Below, piece by piece: positions 1-12,924 of a stretch of DNA of 64,000 bases (position 1 is its first letter; each line of letters opens with the position of its first letter). The notes under the pieces are model-generated. The model made no database searches. It was not told the origin of the DNA and saw nothing but the letters and a program-made list of their open reading frames with translations. Source of the stretch: Corbicula japonica (taxonomy: Eukaryota; Mollusca; Bivalvia; Venerida; Cyrenidae); assembly GCA_038501625.1 (NCBI GenBank), contig JAZAYU010001124.1:19443-83442 (forward strand). The letters are read 5' to 3'. Both the position numbers and the translations under genes were made by a program.

Positions 1-640
1 AGATCGAATATGGGTCATCTGGGTCCAAAAACTAGGTCATTGTTACTAAAAATAGAATTTTCTTGTTAACACTATAGTGGTCACATTTTTACTCTGATTA
101 TCAGATTGTAAAGAAACTTGGTCAGGACATATGTCCCAGTTATTAATTGGACGAGTTTGAATATGGGTCACCTGGGGGTAAAAAACTAGGTCACTGTAAC
201 TAAAAATAGAAAAATCTTGTCCAGGCTGTAAATTTGTTATTTCTCATTGGATTTTAAAATAACTTGGCTCAAATGTTTACCATGACAAGGTGTACTTTCG
301 CGTACAATACCCATGCCTGTTGATCCAAGGTCAAAAATTCTTGTCTGGGCCGTTAATTCCTAATGAATGGAGTGATTTCAAAATAACTTTACATAAATGT
401 TCACCATGACAAGGGGATGTGTTGCTTACAATACCCATGCCGGTAGGTCAAAGGTGAAGTTCACTGTTACGAAAAATAGCATATTCTTTTCCAAGCTGTA
501 GATTTGTTGTTTCTTATTGGATTTTAAAATTACTTGGTGTAAATGTTCACCATATCGAGACGATGGGTCTCGTACAACACAACTTTGTTGTACTCAGGTG
601 AGTGATAAAGGGCCATCATGGCCCTCTTGTTCATGTTACC
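1..640. repeat. Bivalve-type dispersed repeat with terminal hairpin
   Basis: Blocks recur with small changes: 'actaggtca(c/t)tgt(a/t)actaaaaatag', 'ttattggattttaaaat(a/t)acttgg' and 'gttcaccat'. The repeat ends near 600-636 with a short hairpin, GGGCCATCATGGCCC, followed by CTTGT. Related hairpin-plus-CTTGT ends occur reversed near 18,320 and 18,705. The layout resembles the 3' end of a rolling-circle (Helitron-like) element, but CTTG is not the canonical CTRR, so the class is left open. No coding capacity is visible. Confidence 0.6.
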
Positions 641-1689
641 CACATCATATGTAGTAAGGTCCATAACTCTAATAATCATTTTCCAGGATAATTTCCCCAA
701 TAGTCTTCGAATTTTCTAAAAAAATGTAATATTTAACTTTATTTAACTATATATTTACTACAGACTTGAAACATATGATCCTTTCATCTTTCACATTATA
801 TGCATGCAGTATGCTTTGTCTTCCACAAGCATATTTTTCATTACATGTGTTTATTTATTACATACGTATACCTATTCGATTTCAAAGCTGCATTTCGGGG
901 GCATATGCCAATTTCAAATGACAGCTCTTGTTTAGCTATTCCACTCACTTTGTCGTCAGCGCTTTGCTCTAGTCAAAGACCTATATATTACACAGATTCG
1001 CCCCTCTCTTTAACTGATCTATTAATCTTGTTTTGGTACGTGGACTGGACGAGAACTTCGTCGTGTGACAAATCGTTATTTTCACTTTATATAATCCGCC
1101 ATATTGGAGCCGATAATTACGTGTTGACTGGATTTTAATCATGTTTACATCACTTTTAATCGATCTTCATGTTATGTTATTTTGATATACTTCTTGAACA
1201 CATTGATTAAATGATCACATCTTTTTAAGGCCCTTATATGATTGGCATTTCAAATTGTATGTTTAATTTCTGCTGGCTAAGGCACTTTGAACAGCTACAT
1301 GGTGCAGTTTTCGTGATTTTGATTGTTATATCAATGTAAATAAATAGTAAACCTCAGTTTAATCATGTTAATGATGAAGAATATGCATCTTTATTTAAAT
1401 TAATGCATGTCAAATTTGTATTTAACATTCATTAAAACAGCTTTAATGATAGACAAAATTGACGGAGGCTTTCGGTATCAAAAATGGCGATCATGTGATT
1501 CGAGATAACGCAGGCCGTGTGCATAGGCGAGAAAATGCGATGATCCATACCTATTTATATATAATATAGGTCTTTGTTGTAGTAAGTGTAAAAAACCTTT
1601 TATTATGTATATTGAAAAGCCAATTCAGATGCAGCAAATTTGTACCCATCTTCCATAAATCTGAACATACATGTGTAATTCAGGAAAGA
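641..1689. other. Gene-free AT-rich stretch with one dispersed repeat fragment
   Basis: No gene is recognised. About 815-940 (ending in 'gacagctcttgttt') matches, in the other orientation, 18,570-18,680 and 49,780-49,890 inside the giant element. The shared part reads as similar peptide fragments (FKAAF.GHM.IS) in a frame that is not otherwise coding, so it is a dispersed repeat. The open frame spanning 800-1,138 is explained by this repeat. Confidence 0.55.
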
Positions 1690-2400
1690 AATACAAACAA
1701 GGAAACAGATTATATCTAGTGGCCATCAGTGTGGATCCACATCATCCTGCACATCTGTGCCATCTGTTAAGAATCCACACTGATTCATTCTTGGTCAGAA
1801 ATAACCTTATAGGACGAGGAGCGACTAGTTTATATCCTAGCTGATGAAACCACGGGGATCTGTGCTAAACAGATCCAGATCTGCATGTACATTCATGAAG
1901 TCTAATCAGGATTAACACCTTCACTTATTATTGATCAGGTATAAACTTAGGAATGTAGACACGGCTTGGTCAAGAATAATCTTATAAATCTAGAAGCATT
2001 GAATGAAACCCCAATCAGACTCAGTAATGTGTCAGTGTAGATCTAGATTAGCATGCACATCCATGCCAACTGATAAGGATCCTCGTACTGTTCTATTTTC
2101 GGTTAAAAAGAACCTTTGTGACAAGAAGCGACTAGTTTATTACCTAACTGATCAAGCCACACAGATGGGAGTCAACTGTAAATCCAGGTCTGTCTGTGCT
2201 CTGTGCAGTCTGATCAGGATTTACACCATCCATTTATTGGTCAGGAATAAAACTTAATAAATCTAGACAAAGCTTGGTAAAGAATAATTTGTGAAAAACT
2301 GATAAAAGCATATAGAAAAGCCCCGATCAATCTCGTTGCATCTAGTGTAGATCCAGATCAGCATGCACATCCATGCTGTCTGCTAAGGATCATCGGACCA
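1690..2400. repeat. Tandem dispersed repeat, period about 305-310 bp
   Basis: A block of the form 'gtgtagatc.agat.agcatgcacatccatgc' recurs at about 1,728, 2,032 and 2,345, with 'gcgactagtttat' and 'atcaggat.(t/a)acacc' between. Diverged single pieces occur at 24,190-24,260 and 26,900-26,990 and in copy A'. It is a non-coding interspersed family, and the short open frame at 2,003-2,257 lies wholly inside it. Confidence 0.6.
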
Positions 2401-5314
2401 TCTTACAACACCAGTTGGTCCCTGTCCCAACCAATTGAAACCCAACCTTATCGGCTGCCGCCCTTATCAATGTGTTCTCATGACCGACCCACCAGTACCT
2501 TCAGTCCTTTGATTTACTTTTGTTAATATTGGCCATGAGATTGTCCTGTTTTATAAGGTCTGCTTATTTCAGATCTACAGGAGGTTATTTGGTCATAGAT
2601 TCAGGAATAGGCAGCAGGGGATCTGTCAAACGGTTTTTGCACACATTCTGAAGGTTGTAATTATTATTAAATAGTTTTAATATTTGATAATATCAGTATA
2701 TATTGATGTGGAATATTTATGTTTTATTTATTTTTTTACTGCAAATGTGCAACTGTGAAAATTTGTGTATGTGGATTGCCCATTAACAGTGGTTTGGTTA
2801 GCGGCTAGCCAGTGTGGTAATGAGTCTTAATGTTGAGTTACTTTTCCTGAAGATGTCAAAGCGAGCTGGAAAATCGCTGGCTTCAGTAAAATGTGGTCAA
2901 GATAATAGGTTGCTCAAACTGAATAATGACCAGGCTTATAAAATAATCGTCAGGAAATTGTATTAATACTAAACGTTTTTATCATTTCTTAACTGTGAAA
3001 TAACGTTTTATGTTCGTCCTTTGTCCGTGCGTGTGTGTGTCAGCAATGTCTTCAAAGGACAACTTATCTACTGGCCAGATTTCAACAAAATGTTCTTTGA
3101 TGAAAGGATTCACGCTTGTAAAAGTTTTTTTCTTGACGAATATTAGTTTCTTTTGCAACCAATGTAAATAACAGATTCAAAATGAAACGAGTAATGTAAT
3201 ACATTTGTTCAATGTTTATTGGAAAAATATAAAGAAGACCCGTCGATATCTTTCTGCTAGATTGATAAAAATTAAAATAAATAAAATCAGTCACTAGTCA
3301 CTTTTCAATTGTCTTTTGCCAGAAAACTTATATAAGAAATAAATTGTTAGAAATGATATAGCAAGTCGTGATCCCCCGGAGTTAAAATGCCTCAAAACTG
3401 AGGTCTCATAGTCGTTAAGTTGTGAATGACTATTCATTTCTGTTTCATAAGAAATTAAGGTCGCACATCGATTGCTTCTTGGTAGCATTCACATGCATAA
3501 AATTGCAAACACTACACAATATAGCTTATAAAACAGCTTGACTTACGAGACGAATATTGTAATATCTAAGCTGTTGTGGGATGCCGTAATAATGATAAAT
3601 TGCTAGCCACTGTTCATTAAATTAACCACTTGCGATATCTTGTCAGAAGTGTTTGTTTTAATTTAGAAGCGAGTGGAATGTTGAATAATGAATTTCACCA
3701 AAATTGAAAACAAATATCGAAACTGATTATCACTTTCAGGGGCTGAAACAAAACTGTTATTCACAGAACAATTCTTATATACGTACAAGTTTAAACAATA
3801 CTTAATTCACCAAAATTCGTTTATATTTAACAGTGAAGTTACATGTAGTTCAATACCTACAAACGTGTTGCGTTAAATAAAATTAGCACCGCTGAACATT
3901 TTTAAAGATACAAGAGCGAAAAAATAAATGAAACATTTTTAAAAAGTACTTCGTTCTTACAGTTCTAAAACCTCGAAAGTTTTTTCGGTATTAACTTGAT
4001 TTAAGTGACTTTTTCTGGCGTATAGTCAATGTGTAACTGTTTTACACGCTGTTTTTATTACGTAATTATTTTACACGCCATGACAAACTTTCCGATACGT
4101 GAAGACCCTATCACATCTGTGGACTAACACGATCTAAAAAGATCTTCCTGTTTAAGAACCATTAAGATTGCTGAATGGTGAACAGTGATAACCCTATTCA
4201 GAATGCGCGAATAGGCATAAGTCGGTTCAATATCGAAAAAAACATTTGGATATGAATATAATTCAATTGATAAATTATACATGAACAGACAAATAACTTA
4301 AAAAACACTTGAAAATGTACTTTGGTTATGTAGTAACAACTTCTTAAATTAAATAGTACATTGTCCGTGGTGTTAAACCTATTGTCCGTTGTACATGTAT
4401 TACATTTACCCATGTTTTTAGTTTATCATTTTTAGAACAGACTAATTTTCTCATAAAGTAGATCGCTTGCGGCCACTCGGCACGCACCCCCTACAACTTC
4501 TTTAAACTGTTTTAATATCAATATGATCAGAGTATTAATTTGAATGCAAGAAACTAGAAACAATTAAGAATCCTTTGAAAACAACCTACTAGTACGTCGA
4601 TTTTCTATAGGGCCTTCATTATATGTTTCAACGTGAATGCGAAACCCTTTTAAAATCAGATCAATGTGCCTCCACTCTTCATATAAAAACGACAAAGGCA
4701 ACTTTGATATGACGAACCGACTTGAATTCTGAGAACGTGTGTGTAGGCAACATATTAAAATTGTATCGTCATAACAGACAAACAACTAAACCCATATAAT
4801 TTTCAATCAGATATTGCAATGTCAATATGGTCTTGGTATACTTATTAATCTCTCTTCGTTGTGAAAGACATAAAATAAGAGCATGGCAAGTGTAAATTTT
4901 TAATTTCGTTGCTTATACATATCTTTTCATTGGTGGATAATGTTTCATAAACATCTGATCGTTCCAAACCATAAAATCAACATTTACATTGGGGTATGTA
5001 TACATCTGTCTTTAGCCTTAGTAATACCTATTAACCATACCTTCCTGATAAACAAATATTAGCGTTTTTGATTTGCTTTGTATGAATGACCGGTACAGAA
5101 ATAAATTGGTCAAATCTTTACATGAATGTTTGTCATGATCAGTCGAACTTTTAAGATTTTATTTCTTTTAGTTATTATTTTCTATTTAAGGATTTAACAA
5201 AAATACATCATTTCTATGTGTTAACGGTTTCCATTTACTTAAAGGAAACAGGGTTTAAGCGCTGAAACAGTTGAGAATTATCGGAATGTATATTCCTGTT
5301 TACAACAATTTAAA
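2401..5314. other. Intergenic and upstream region of the glycosyltransferase gene
   Basis: AT-rich sequence with stops in all frames. The short open frames here show no codon structure or splice context. No TATA box or start site can be assigned with confidence for the downstream gene. Nothing else was recognised. Confidence 0.5.
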
Positions 5315-8300
5315 ATGAGGATACCACGCCAGTATAAAACTTTTAAGAAGATGGTAGTTTTGGCGGTTACAGTTACAGCTTTAATCTTGCTAAACAACAT
5401 CATTTTCGAACTTGGATTTTTTCGAGCTTTTGACATTCGACACAAAACTATATTCCCGTACAGTAGACACATTGTTTCGCAAAACAGAGTGAGCAACTTT
5501 GAACATCTTCTAGCAGACGAACTGGGTAGGAAACAAAAACGTTTTTCAAATAAGAATTTCACAGATTGTACATCAAGCGTAATTACAGACAAAGCAGATA
5601 TGAATGAAGTATTGGTACACAATAACCAAAGTGTCAATGTTTTAAATAATTTGGAGAATCGAAAGCATGTTTATTATTCATTTTATCAGCCAATTTTTAA
5701 CCCAGCAAACGTTAACTGTAACGCAATAATTGCAAATGATTTGGAAGAAATAAGGAAAGCTGAAAAGATTATGGACGAAATGCCAAGGCAAAGAATATAT
5801 CCTGAAGATTATATAAATATCACCGCGGATTGTAATCATTTCAAAACATCTCGCGGTTATATTCAACATCCGCTGTCAGACATGGAGAAAGATTTCCCCC
5901 TTGCATTTTCAATCGCTATATACACAGATATAGAGCTCGCTGAGCGGTTGCTGCGGATGATTTACAGACCACACAACTATTATTGTATACACCTCGACAG
6001 CAAAATGAAGCCAGCTTATAGAGAGGCATTTGAAAAGATAGTAAGCTGTTTTGAGAACGTTTTCGTCACCGATACTTCTTTAGATGTTCAATGGGGAGAT
6101 TACACTGTACTTCAAGTAGAACTTCTTTGCATGCACGCGCTTTGGCGATATAAAACCTGGAAATATTATATCAATTTGACGGGTCAAGAATTTCCATTGA
6201 AGACGAACCGCGAGATTGTAGCGATATTACGGTCAATGACGGGAGCAAATATCGTGGATGGAACCTGGATACGGTAAGCCTTTGTCCAAGATCATAAAAC
6301 TAAATGTGGAGGTCTCAAATCTCAGGCATTTTAGCCAATCAGATGCTTGAGATTTGAGACCGGTCTCCAATCTTAGACTTGTGATCTTGGGCCCTGGTAA
6401 AACCACTATGTGGGTACATGTAGAGCTGCTCGCTGGTTAATGTGGAAGTAATACATGCTTACATACACATAATTATAGCAGTTCAAGCTATTCGTTTAGA
6501 AAGATTATACTACTATAAACCTGTATATTCAATGTTTGTAATATACTTGTTTACTTAATATAATTTCCTGACACGAGTTTCATTATTTTCGCTAGCCCAC
6601 CAAACAGCCATGTTTTTGTTATACATTTTATACAATTATAATTGTTCACGTCTGAAAGTAATTGATCGAAAAATCCAGAAAATGCAATAATTTTTTCTTT
6701 ATGATGAGTTCCCGTGTTGGTTAACCCATAATTCAAGAAATTACAGTATGTTTGAGGGTTAATCATTACTGCTAATATATAAATTTTCGATTCGCTATAT
6801 TTAAACTAGCCTGGCACCAGCTAGATGGTTTATTAAAGAAAACACTGAAATTATTATTATTTCCTTTTTTATTCATTTCATTTTCCCCTTTTTACTGATA
6901 TGCTGAACCATCTAGCCTGGTGGCAATTGGCATGAGGGATTCTGATGTTATCAATCAACCTGTCAAATGTTAACAGTTTTATGGTCAGCCACTTAGCATG
7001 TGTGAATCAATATATCTATGTAAATAAACAAGATCCCTATCTTTCATTTGAATACATTAGACAAGGTTCATTTGGCCTGTGCTGAGAAATTTTTCAAGAA
7101 CTACATTCAGTGAAGTCAAGCTTTTTCCCTCTTGATTGTAAAAAAGGGATCGAGGAATGATTTGAATATGGAATTTAAAACCCCAATGAAAGTTAGCCTT
7201 AATGTTGATTGACAGCAACAACAAAATAATTGAAATGTATTTTGAGCTCAAAAGAGAAAGATGGAAAATTTCTAAAAAATATTAATGAAATAAAAGAGTT
7301 GTGTCTTTTGATAGAGTGGCTGTTAGATTTGCATATTACTTATTATGAAGATCTGACATGCTGACATGTGTTGCAAGTAGACTGCTTTAACACCTCTTCT
7401 CAGTAAGCTTAGAGTTTGATATTGCATTAGAGCAACTAAAGGTTACACAACAATAACTAACATGTGTTTGTTTCTTGTTTAAGAATTTAAAACAAAAGGG
7501 TGCTATCTCGAATGTCAAACTTTTGCCACTCCCTGGCGGTGAGCAAAACAACATATCATTTCCGCTGAGAAATTCCTTCATAGCTTTTTCTTGATTCGGA
7601 CTAATTTTTTCATTCCCTATTCCAAGCTATACGCAATAGCATCATCCATGCTTTTGTACATCTGATGCAAAATTGTGATTTACAATGACTGATAAACTCT
7701 TAACTGCACCTGTACTGTCAGATAAAAAAAGTTAAGTACTTTAAATACAGAACATATTATTATACACAACAATATAATGTCAATAAACATATTAAATGTC
7801 TTCCTATATGAAAATCTAAAACTTGATTTATAGATAATTTTATTAGAAAAATAACATTCATTTCCATTTGTAAGTATTATTTTCTTACTTATAACTTGCT
7901 AATTGATTCCATGCATAAAAGTTACAAATAATTTCTGTAATTTAACATTAGGTGTAAATATATGCTTATCACTGTTTACTTGGACAAGAAATATTCCAAG
8001 ATAACATTCTCCAGGTGATTCGGGTAATTTGATCTCCATTAGTGTAAACAGATTATCTACAGTTAATTGAATACCCTAACATGAACTTTGTATGACCGCA
8101 GCATATCCTGAATTCCTGCTACACTCAAACCAATTGCCACCAGTCCCTATGTTCTGGGAGATAAGGGAAGTAAAATGCATATCAGTAAGGTACCTGCAGG
8201 AGTTGCTTTTCTTGGAGGTATTGATGATTATTGTATAAGTGACATGGGACTATATAACAGAACATAGGGACGGGAGCCAGTCTATATTTAAACATGCAAC

Positions 8301-10475
8301 AAAGACTGGAAAATATTAATATTAGCTATTTTTTACATATTAAGTGCGGGGATATGACATATCCGCCTATCAATGCCTCATACATGTATTAGCAATTCAA
8401 ACAACAGATTTAGAAATAAAAGAAAAAACATAAATAACTACAATTATTAATTGTTTTTTTTTTCTCGTCCGCATCGCACAGCCTAGTGATTTCAAACAAT
8501 ACCACCCTTAGAACAAACGCTCATTGGTCGGATTGAGTTCCCACAAATAATATGTTTGAAGGCGGTCGAACATGTAACATTTATGGCAAGTTTATTATTG
8601 CTAACTCTTAGCGAAACTTCTCTAAGCAAATCGAACTTTATATTAATACCACTTAATACTAAGCTGGTAAACTACTTTATGTGATGTATTTGATAGAATG
8701 TATGCAATAAATTATCTTGTTAAAAATAGATAGAGAACTTTTAATTAATCTACATCTTGTCCGTGCCAAAATTGTTTTTCATTACGTTAAATCAATTACT
8801 GCACCCATCTGGATTGTATAAAATTGTCACTTTGTAGTCATTAACATTGATCACGATATTGTTATTAAATTAAATATGTCTTAACATGTATAAGCATGTA
8901 TAGCAGTGCTTAATATTAATTTGGAACATTCAGACACTTTGATCGATGCATACTCTTAAGTACTGGCCATCTGCAAGTTACAGCATATAAACCTTAAACT
9001 CATTAGCAAGACGTTCAAATTTGTACAACGGATACATTTGATTTTATTATTATTTGCAGTTATTTCGTCAAAACACAACGATGCAAAATAATAGCCCTCC
9101 TCGATCTATTTTCTTTCTCAAAACGAAGTATTATCTAACACGAACCGACAATTAAATCTAACAATTTATTTATAGCAAAATAAACCACTTACCCTTAGGC
9201 TAGATCTTAAAATTAGTGACAAATCATTATACAAAAAATATGATTAATATAGTGAAAATCGCAACACAGGTCTTTGCCAATTACTCTAGCATTTATGACG
9301 TAATTGCTGTGGAGTACTATGCCATCAGTTGCTTCCTGATTTCAATATTTCCATTTTTTTATTTACAGATAATACACGTGTCTCACCTTATGTGGGTAAC
9401 ATTTACAAGTGCAGATTTACCAGTATACAAACAAAATATAAGCTACACAGCACAACTACATTCTTTTCAGAGCCAGAGATATGTACCTTGATCGCTGGAT
9501 CCTGGCTGGAAAGCTGCCTCCACATAGAATCCTTCCCATCAAGGGCTCAATCCACGTGGCTATTAACAGACAATTTGTGGATTTCGCTCTCCATGACAAC
9601 CGGTCAATTGATTTTCTGGAATGGCTTAAGAATACAGACATTCCAGACGAATCATTCTTTTCATCTTTGAATCACAACCCTCATTTAGGAATCAACGGCT
9701 CTTTTCTTGGTAAGATTTCTCTAAATTTCTGTAAATAATCATAAATCAATCAATTTGATGGTAAGCATAATGCAGATTGAATATTATATACCGTTTTACG
9801 ATACAAATAACAACCGACTAAAGATGATAAAGTCTATGTCTTAAATGAAGTTTTTCGGTATTTACAGACATATCTTCAGCATTTTAATAATTATTTCCAA
9901 AAGCATCCATTTAAAGACAGTATTGTGTTACAATATAGATTTTACTGGTATACTGGGATTTTTATTACGTTTTATAAGACATTTTGCATGACACGGGGCC
10001 TTGATTATGAAATTCAAAGCAAACTTTCTTTTAATATTTGCGTTTCCTTCCTTCATTTTTAGTAAGAAATGAGATATACATTTGTATTTGATATATTTGA
10101 TTATTCAAATTTGCCAAGTATTTCTATCAATTTGTTCTGCTTACAGGCGAAGCAGAAGAATATCCCATGAAACCTTATTTTATGCGCTACAAGAACTGGG
10201 AACTGGGACATTCCGTTTATGTGCGGAAGTGTGCGGGGAAATACGTTAGAAACATATGCATTCTTGGAGTGGGCGATATACATAAAGCGTACAGTGATAT
10301 TGGACTATTTGCAAATAAATTCAACCTCGGATTCGAATACCTTGGGTTAGACTGCTTAGAAGAAGTTATGTACGAACAGACTTGGAGGCAGTTTATCAAC
10401 GACGAACAGATAGATACTACGTATTACAGTCAATTAGATTATGTAAAGAAAAAACTGTCGGCTCCTCCGATATGA
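5315..10475 (+). CDS. Beta-1,6-N-acetylglucosaminyltransferase (GCNT / core-2-I-branching family), three exons
   Basis: Exons are 5,315-6,273, 9,471-9,709 and 10,147-10,475. Donors are ACG|GTAAGC and CTTG|GTAAGA; acceptors are ttcttttcag and ctgcttacag. Phases 2 and 1 join without a frame break, giving 508 residues. The family transfers GlcNAc in beta-1,6 linkage to branch O-glycans or poly-LacNAc in the Golgi. A basic N-terminus and a hydrophobic stretch at residues 13-30 fit a type II signal anchor. The Branch domain (Pfam PF02485 type) begins near residue 190 with FPLAFSIAIYTD, then YYCIHLDSK, WGDYTVLQVELLCM and YYINLTGQEFPLKTN. Vertebrate enzymes usually have NLCGxDFP, so a Cys is replaced by Thr here. 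The acidic motif PDESFFSSLNHNP (Glu about residue 380) matches the PDE motif holding the catalytic base in mouse C2GnT. CILGVGDIHK and LFANKF at the C-terminus are also family hallmarks. NIT and NLT are possible N-glycosylation sites. Exact substrate class (core 2, I-branch or other) cannot be decided. Confidence 0.93.
6286..6390. repeat. Foldback (palindromic) miniature element in intron 1
   Basis: The left arm starts CCAAGATCATAAAACTAAA and the right arm is its imperfect reverse complement, ending TTGTGATCTTGG. The inner arms GGTCTCAAATCTCA/TGAGATTTGAGACC are perfect. It begins 12 bp after the exon 1 donor GT. Single-arm relatives lie at 20,511-20,553 and 51,953-51,997. Confidence 0.7.
6795..8293. 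mobile_element. Candidate 1.48-kb insertion flanked by 12-bp direct repeats
   Basis: CTATATTTAAAC occurs at 6,795-6,806 and again at 8,282-8,293. The inner ends AGCCTGGCACC and, reversed, AGACTGGCTCC are similar but not identical. The enclosed DNA holds the RecQ-like fragment described separately. A 12-bp duplication would fit a retroposed insertion, yet no poly-A tail is evident, so the mechanism is open and chance cannot be excluded. Confidence 0.35.
7480..7670 (-). pseudogene. RecQ-like DNA helicase fragment (Walker A region), broken
   Basis: On the minus strand one frame reads ISPNQEKAMKEFLSGNDML and then FCSPPGSGKSLTFEIAPF. This is the layout of the start of a RecQ helicase domain: 'xQ' motif, FxxGxD, then Walker A ending GSGKSL. 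Upstream codons (DDAIAYSLE) also resemble RecQ but lie in another frame with stops between, and the frame closes soon after the Walker motif. No flanking helicase motifs are visible. It is a decayed fragment lying antisense in the GCNT intron and is unlikely to be an exon of a working gene. Confidence 0.6.
8294..9470. other. Remainder of GCNT intron 1
   Basis: AT-rich intronic DNA ending in the acceptor ttcttttcag. No coding, RNA or mobile element is recognised here. Confidence 0.5.
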
Positions 10476-10721
10476 AAGTCGAATGTGTTTTGAAATAAGG
10501 ATTGTTCGATTACTACTCAATGGAATTACAGCGAACTTAACAAACCCAAAACAATAATAATATTGCTGTTCGTCACGGGAAAATGTACCATCGGACGCTG
10601 ACGTCATTTCTTGAACTGACGACATAAAGTTGATTGGACGATATTACTTATTGTCTGTGCATTTCGCGGTAAAATAACATTATGTTGACAAAATGTTTAA
10701 TGAAATATCTAATTAGTTATG

Positions 10722-10870
10722 AATAAAAAATAGATAATTTTAAGTATTTTTTTCGAATACAGTTACCACTGAAATGTCTTAAAATACGACCGAAGACACC
10801 ATTTTTTTCCGTCTCTCTTAACTGTGACATTTGCTGTCTTCACCATGTTGACACTGTTATATTGAATAAA
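10722..10870 (+). promoter_or_regulatory. Candidate polyadenylation signals of the GCNT gene
   Basis: AATAAA occurs at 10,722-10,727 and 10,865-10,870, roughly 250 and 390 bp after the stop codon. Either would give a short 3' UTR. Transcript ends are not visible in the sequence. Confidence 0.45.
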
Positions 10871-10875
10871 CTGCA

Positions 10876-12466
10876 ATATTCTTTATTCCAAATATGTTTC
10901 TGCATAGCGATAACCCGTTTGCAAAAATATAAACGCAATATAAATCATAACCCCTGCAGATATATAAGGTGGTAAATATTACTTTAAGACTATGGAGACA
11001 AAATAAACATGTCTTCATGAAAAGTTTTTACATTTTAAGCCATCTATTAGCTGTTTATGTAAGTCGATTTAGAATTTTTTTTGCTCATTGCACACTTCCA
11101 CCATGCAATTATTCTATAAATATTACTATTCCAGAAGGCACGATAGGTAAATTTTCAAATTTGTTGAAATTTAGATGTCTTCAAACTTCAAGCAAGATAC
11201 GAGTCGAAATTTATATCAACACTAAAACTTTAAACTACTTGTATATAATCTAAATCAAATTGACGTTTCAAATGCTTTTAAAACTCCCTTCCGAAGAAAA
11301 ATGTCTTCTTTCCCAACTTGACTTTGCGAGGATGTGTAAATCGTCAAGTTTTCCGAAAACGTTCTGCGTAATTTTGAAGGAAACCGATACGAGGCAGCCC
11401 TTTGTACAAGTACCGTCATGTTATATTTACAGATAGAAGTAATGAGGTTATTTCTATTTAAAGAGTACATATTATTCTAGTTATATTAGTCACAGATCAT
11501 TAAAAATGACCTTTGATTAAGATTAGGAATATAACATTAAAAAAATGAAACAGGAACGGAACAGACCAGATACGAGACAAATACAGCATTTTCGGTCGTC
11601 GTTATCACAATTCTTTTGTGTCTTTTAGTTTTTTTAGCTCTGATGATGTCATTAGACGCTCGATATCTAGTTGTTTTATACCGTCATAATTTTTTGAATT
11701 GCGGGTGTTTTGTGATAAACAAAGAATTTGTAACCAATATCTACTGGTAAACTTCACAGCAGAAAGATAGCTCCTGAACTTCAAAGGTCCCTTTTAAATT
11801 CAGGATGCACTACTAATAATTCGATGAAGACTATCTTAAATACTGCGTAGGTCATACTTATTACACAAAGAGAATGTTATGATGTCCCGTACCTTGTTAT
11901 TGTGTTCCGTTACTTGTTTTATATGCATAGGTGTTTGATCATGACCTGGTAAGGCAGTATTACCGTGAAAGATGTCGAAACTCAAACTGACATTGAAAAA
12001 AGTACATAAAAGGTACAAATTGTTAATGTTGTTTTTTTTCGTTATTTCTTCTGGCATGACATTTTATTACGGAAATAAGTAATATCGTCAAAAATGAAAT
12101 GTGTTGCTGCCTATTTTGTACTTTCTAAGATTAAATTTTACTTTTTTTTCTCCTTAAATACCTTGAAATAATTTGATAAAAATTTAAATATCAGAAAGAT
12201 AATAGGTAAGACTTTATACAATCTTCAGTTTTTTAGAAATCCATGTTTTAAATCTTGTCCCGTATCAGTGTTTGTTGCGCTTTATATAAGAATGTAGTTT
12301 CTGTGCAATAATTTGTGACTTCACTATCATGTATCAATTCTCCTTAATTGTCTGATATGTCTTAAATGTCGGTGTGTATGTTCGTCTGTCCGTAAGTCCG
12401 TCTCTGTCACACATATTTTCTTTTCAAAAGTTACACGAATAAATCTGGTATATTACATGTATCTAA
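10876..12466. other. Intergenic, no recognised feature
   Basis: AT-rich, with short unsupported open frames only. Nothing recognisable as gene, RNA or repeat family. Confidence 0.45.
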
Positions 12467-12924
12467 TAGGGATAACAACGAGTAATAAAATATCATATAA
12501 TCATCCGATTGAGTACTCGAAAGATTATTAACGATTTTTTGGAGGAGTTTGAATGCAGTTATGATTTCAGTTCGTGTTCGTACATCTACGAATTTTTTTC
12601 TGTATTCGTGTACTACATACTCCATATCAATTAAGATAATAAAAAAGAAAATTGTGTTATATTATTTTTTGTGTTTTGTTATGAAATAAAATTTTCCAAT
12701 TTACAGCACACGCGTGCGAGAAGAAATGTTCAAGTATCTTTTTCCGTTGGCAGCCTATTTTTTACCATCATTATATCAAACAAATTTAAAACCAAACAAA
12801 TGGACTTCATTTAATATAAAAAAAACACTTTCATACCAAAGCGATTACTCGATTAGTATTTAGTATTCGATACTCGGACAACCGATCGAGTACTCGGTTA
12901 CTCGAGTACTTGTTGCCATCCCTA
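12467..12924. mobile_element. Decayed hAT-like non-autonomous element
   Basis: The ends are inverted: TAGGGATAACAACGAGTAA on the left and, reversed, TAGGGATGGCAACAAGTAC on the right. Internal 'gagtactcg' and 'actcgagtact' strings accompany them. Elements beginning (C/T)AGGGATG-GCAACGAGTACTCG are a known hAT style. Flanking octamers GTATCTAA (12,459-12,466) and GAATCTAT (12,925-12,932) agree at six of eight positions, as a decayed 8-bp duplication would. No transposase frame. Confidence 0.5.

Noticed and set aside
800..1138. 112-codon plus frame
   Set aside because: Part of it is a dispersed repeat also found at 18,570-18,680 and 49,780-49,890 in unrelated context; no protein motif.
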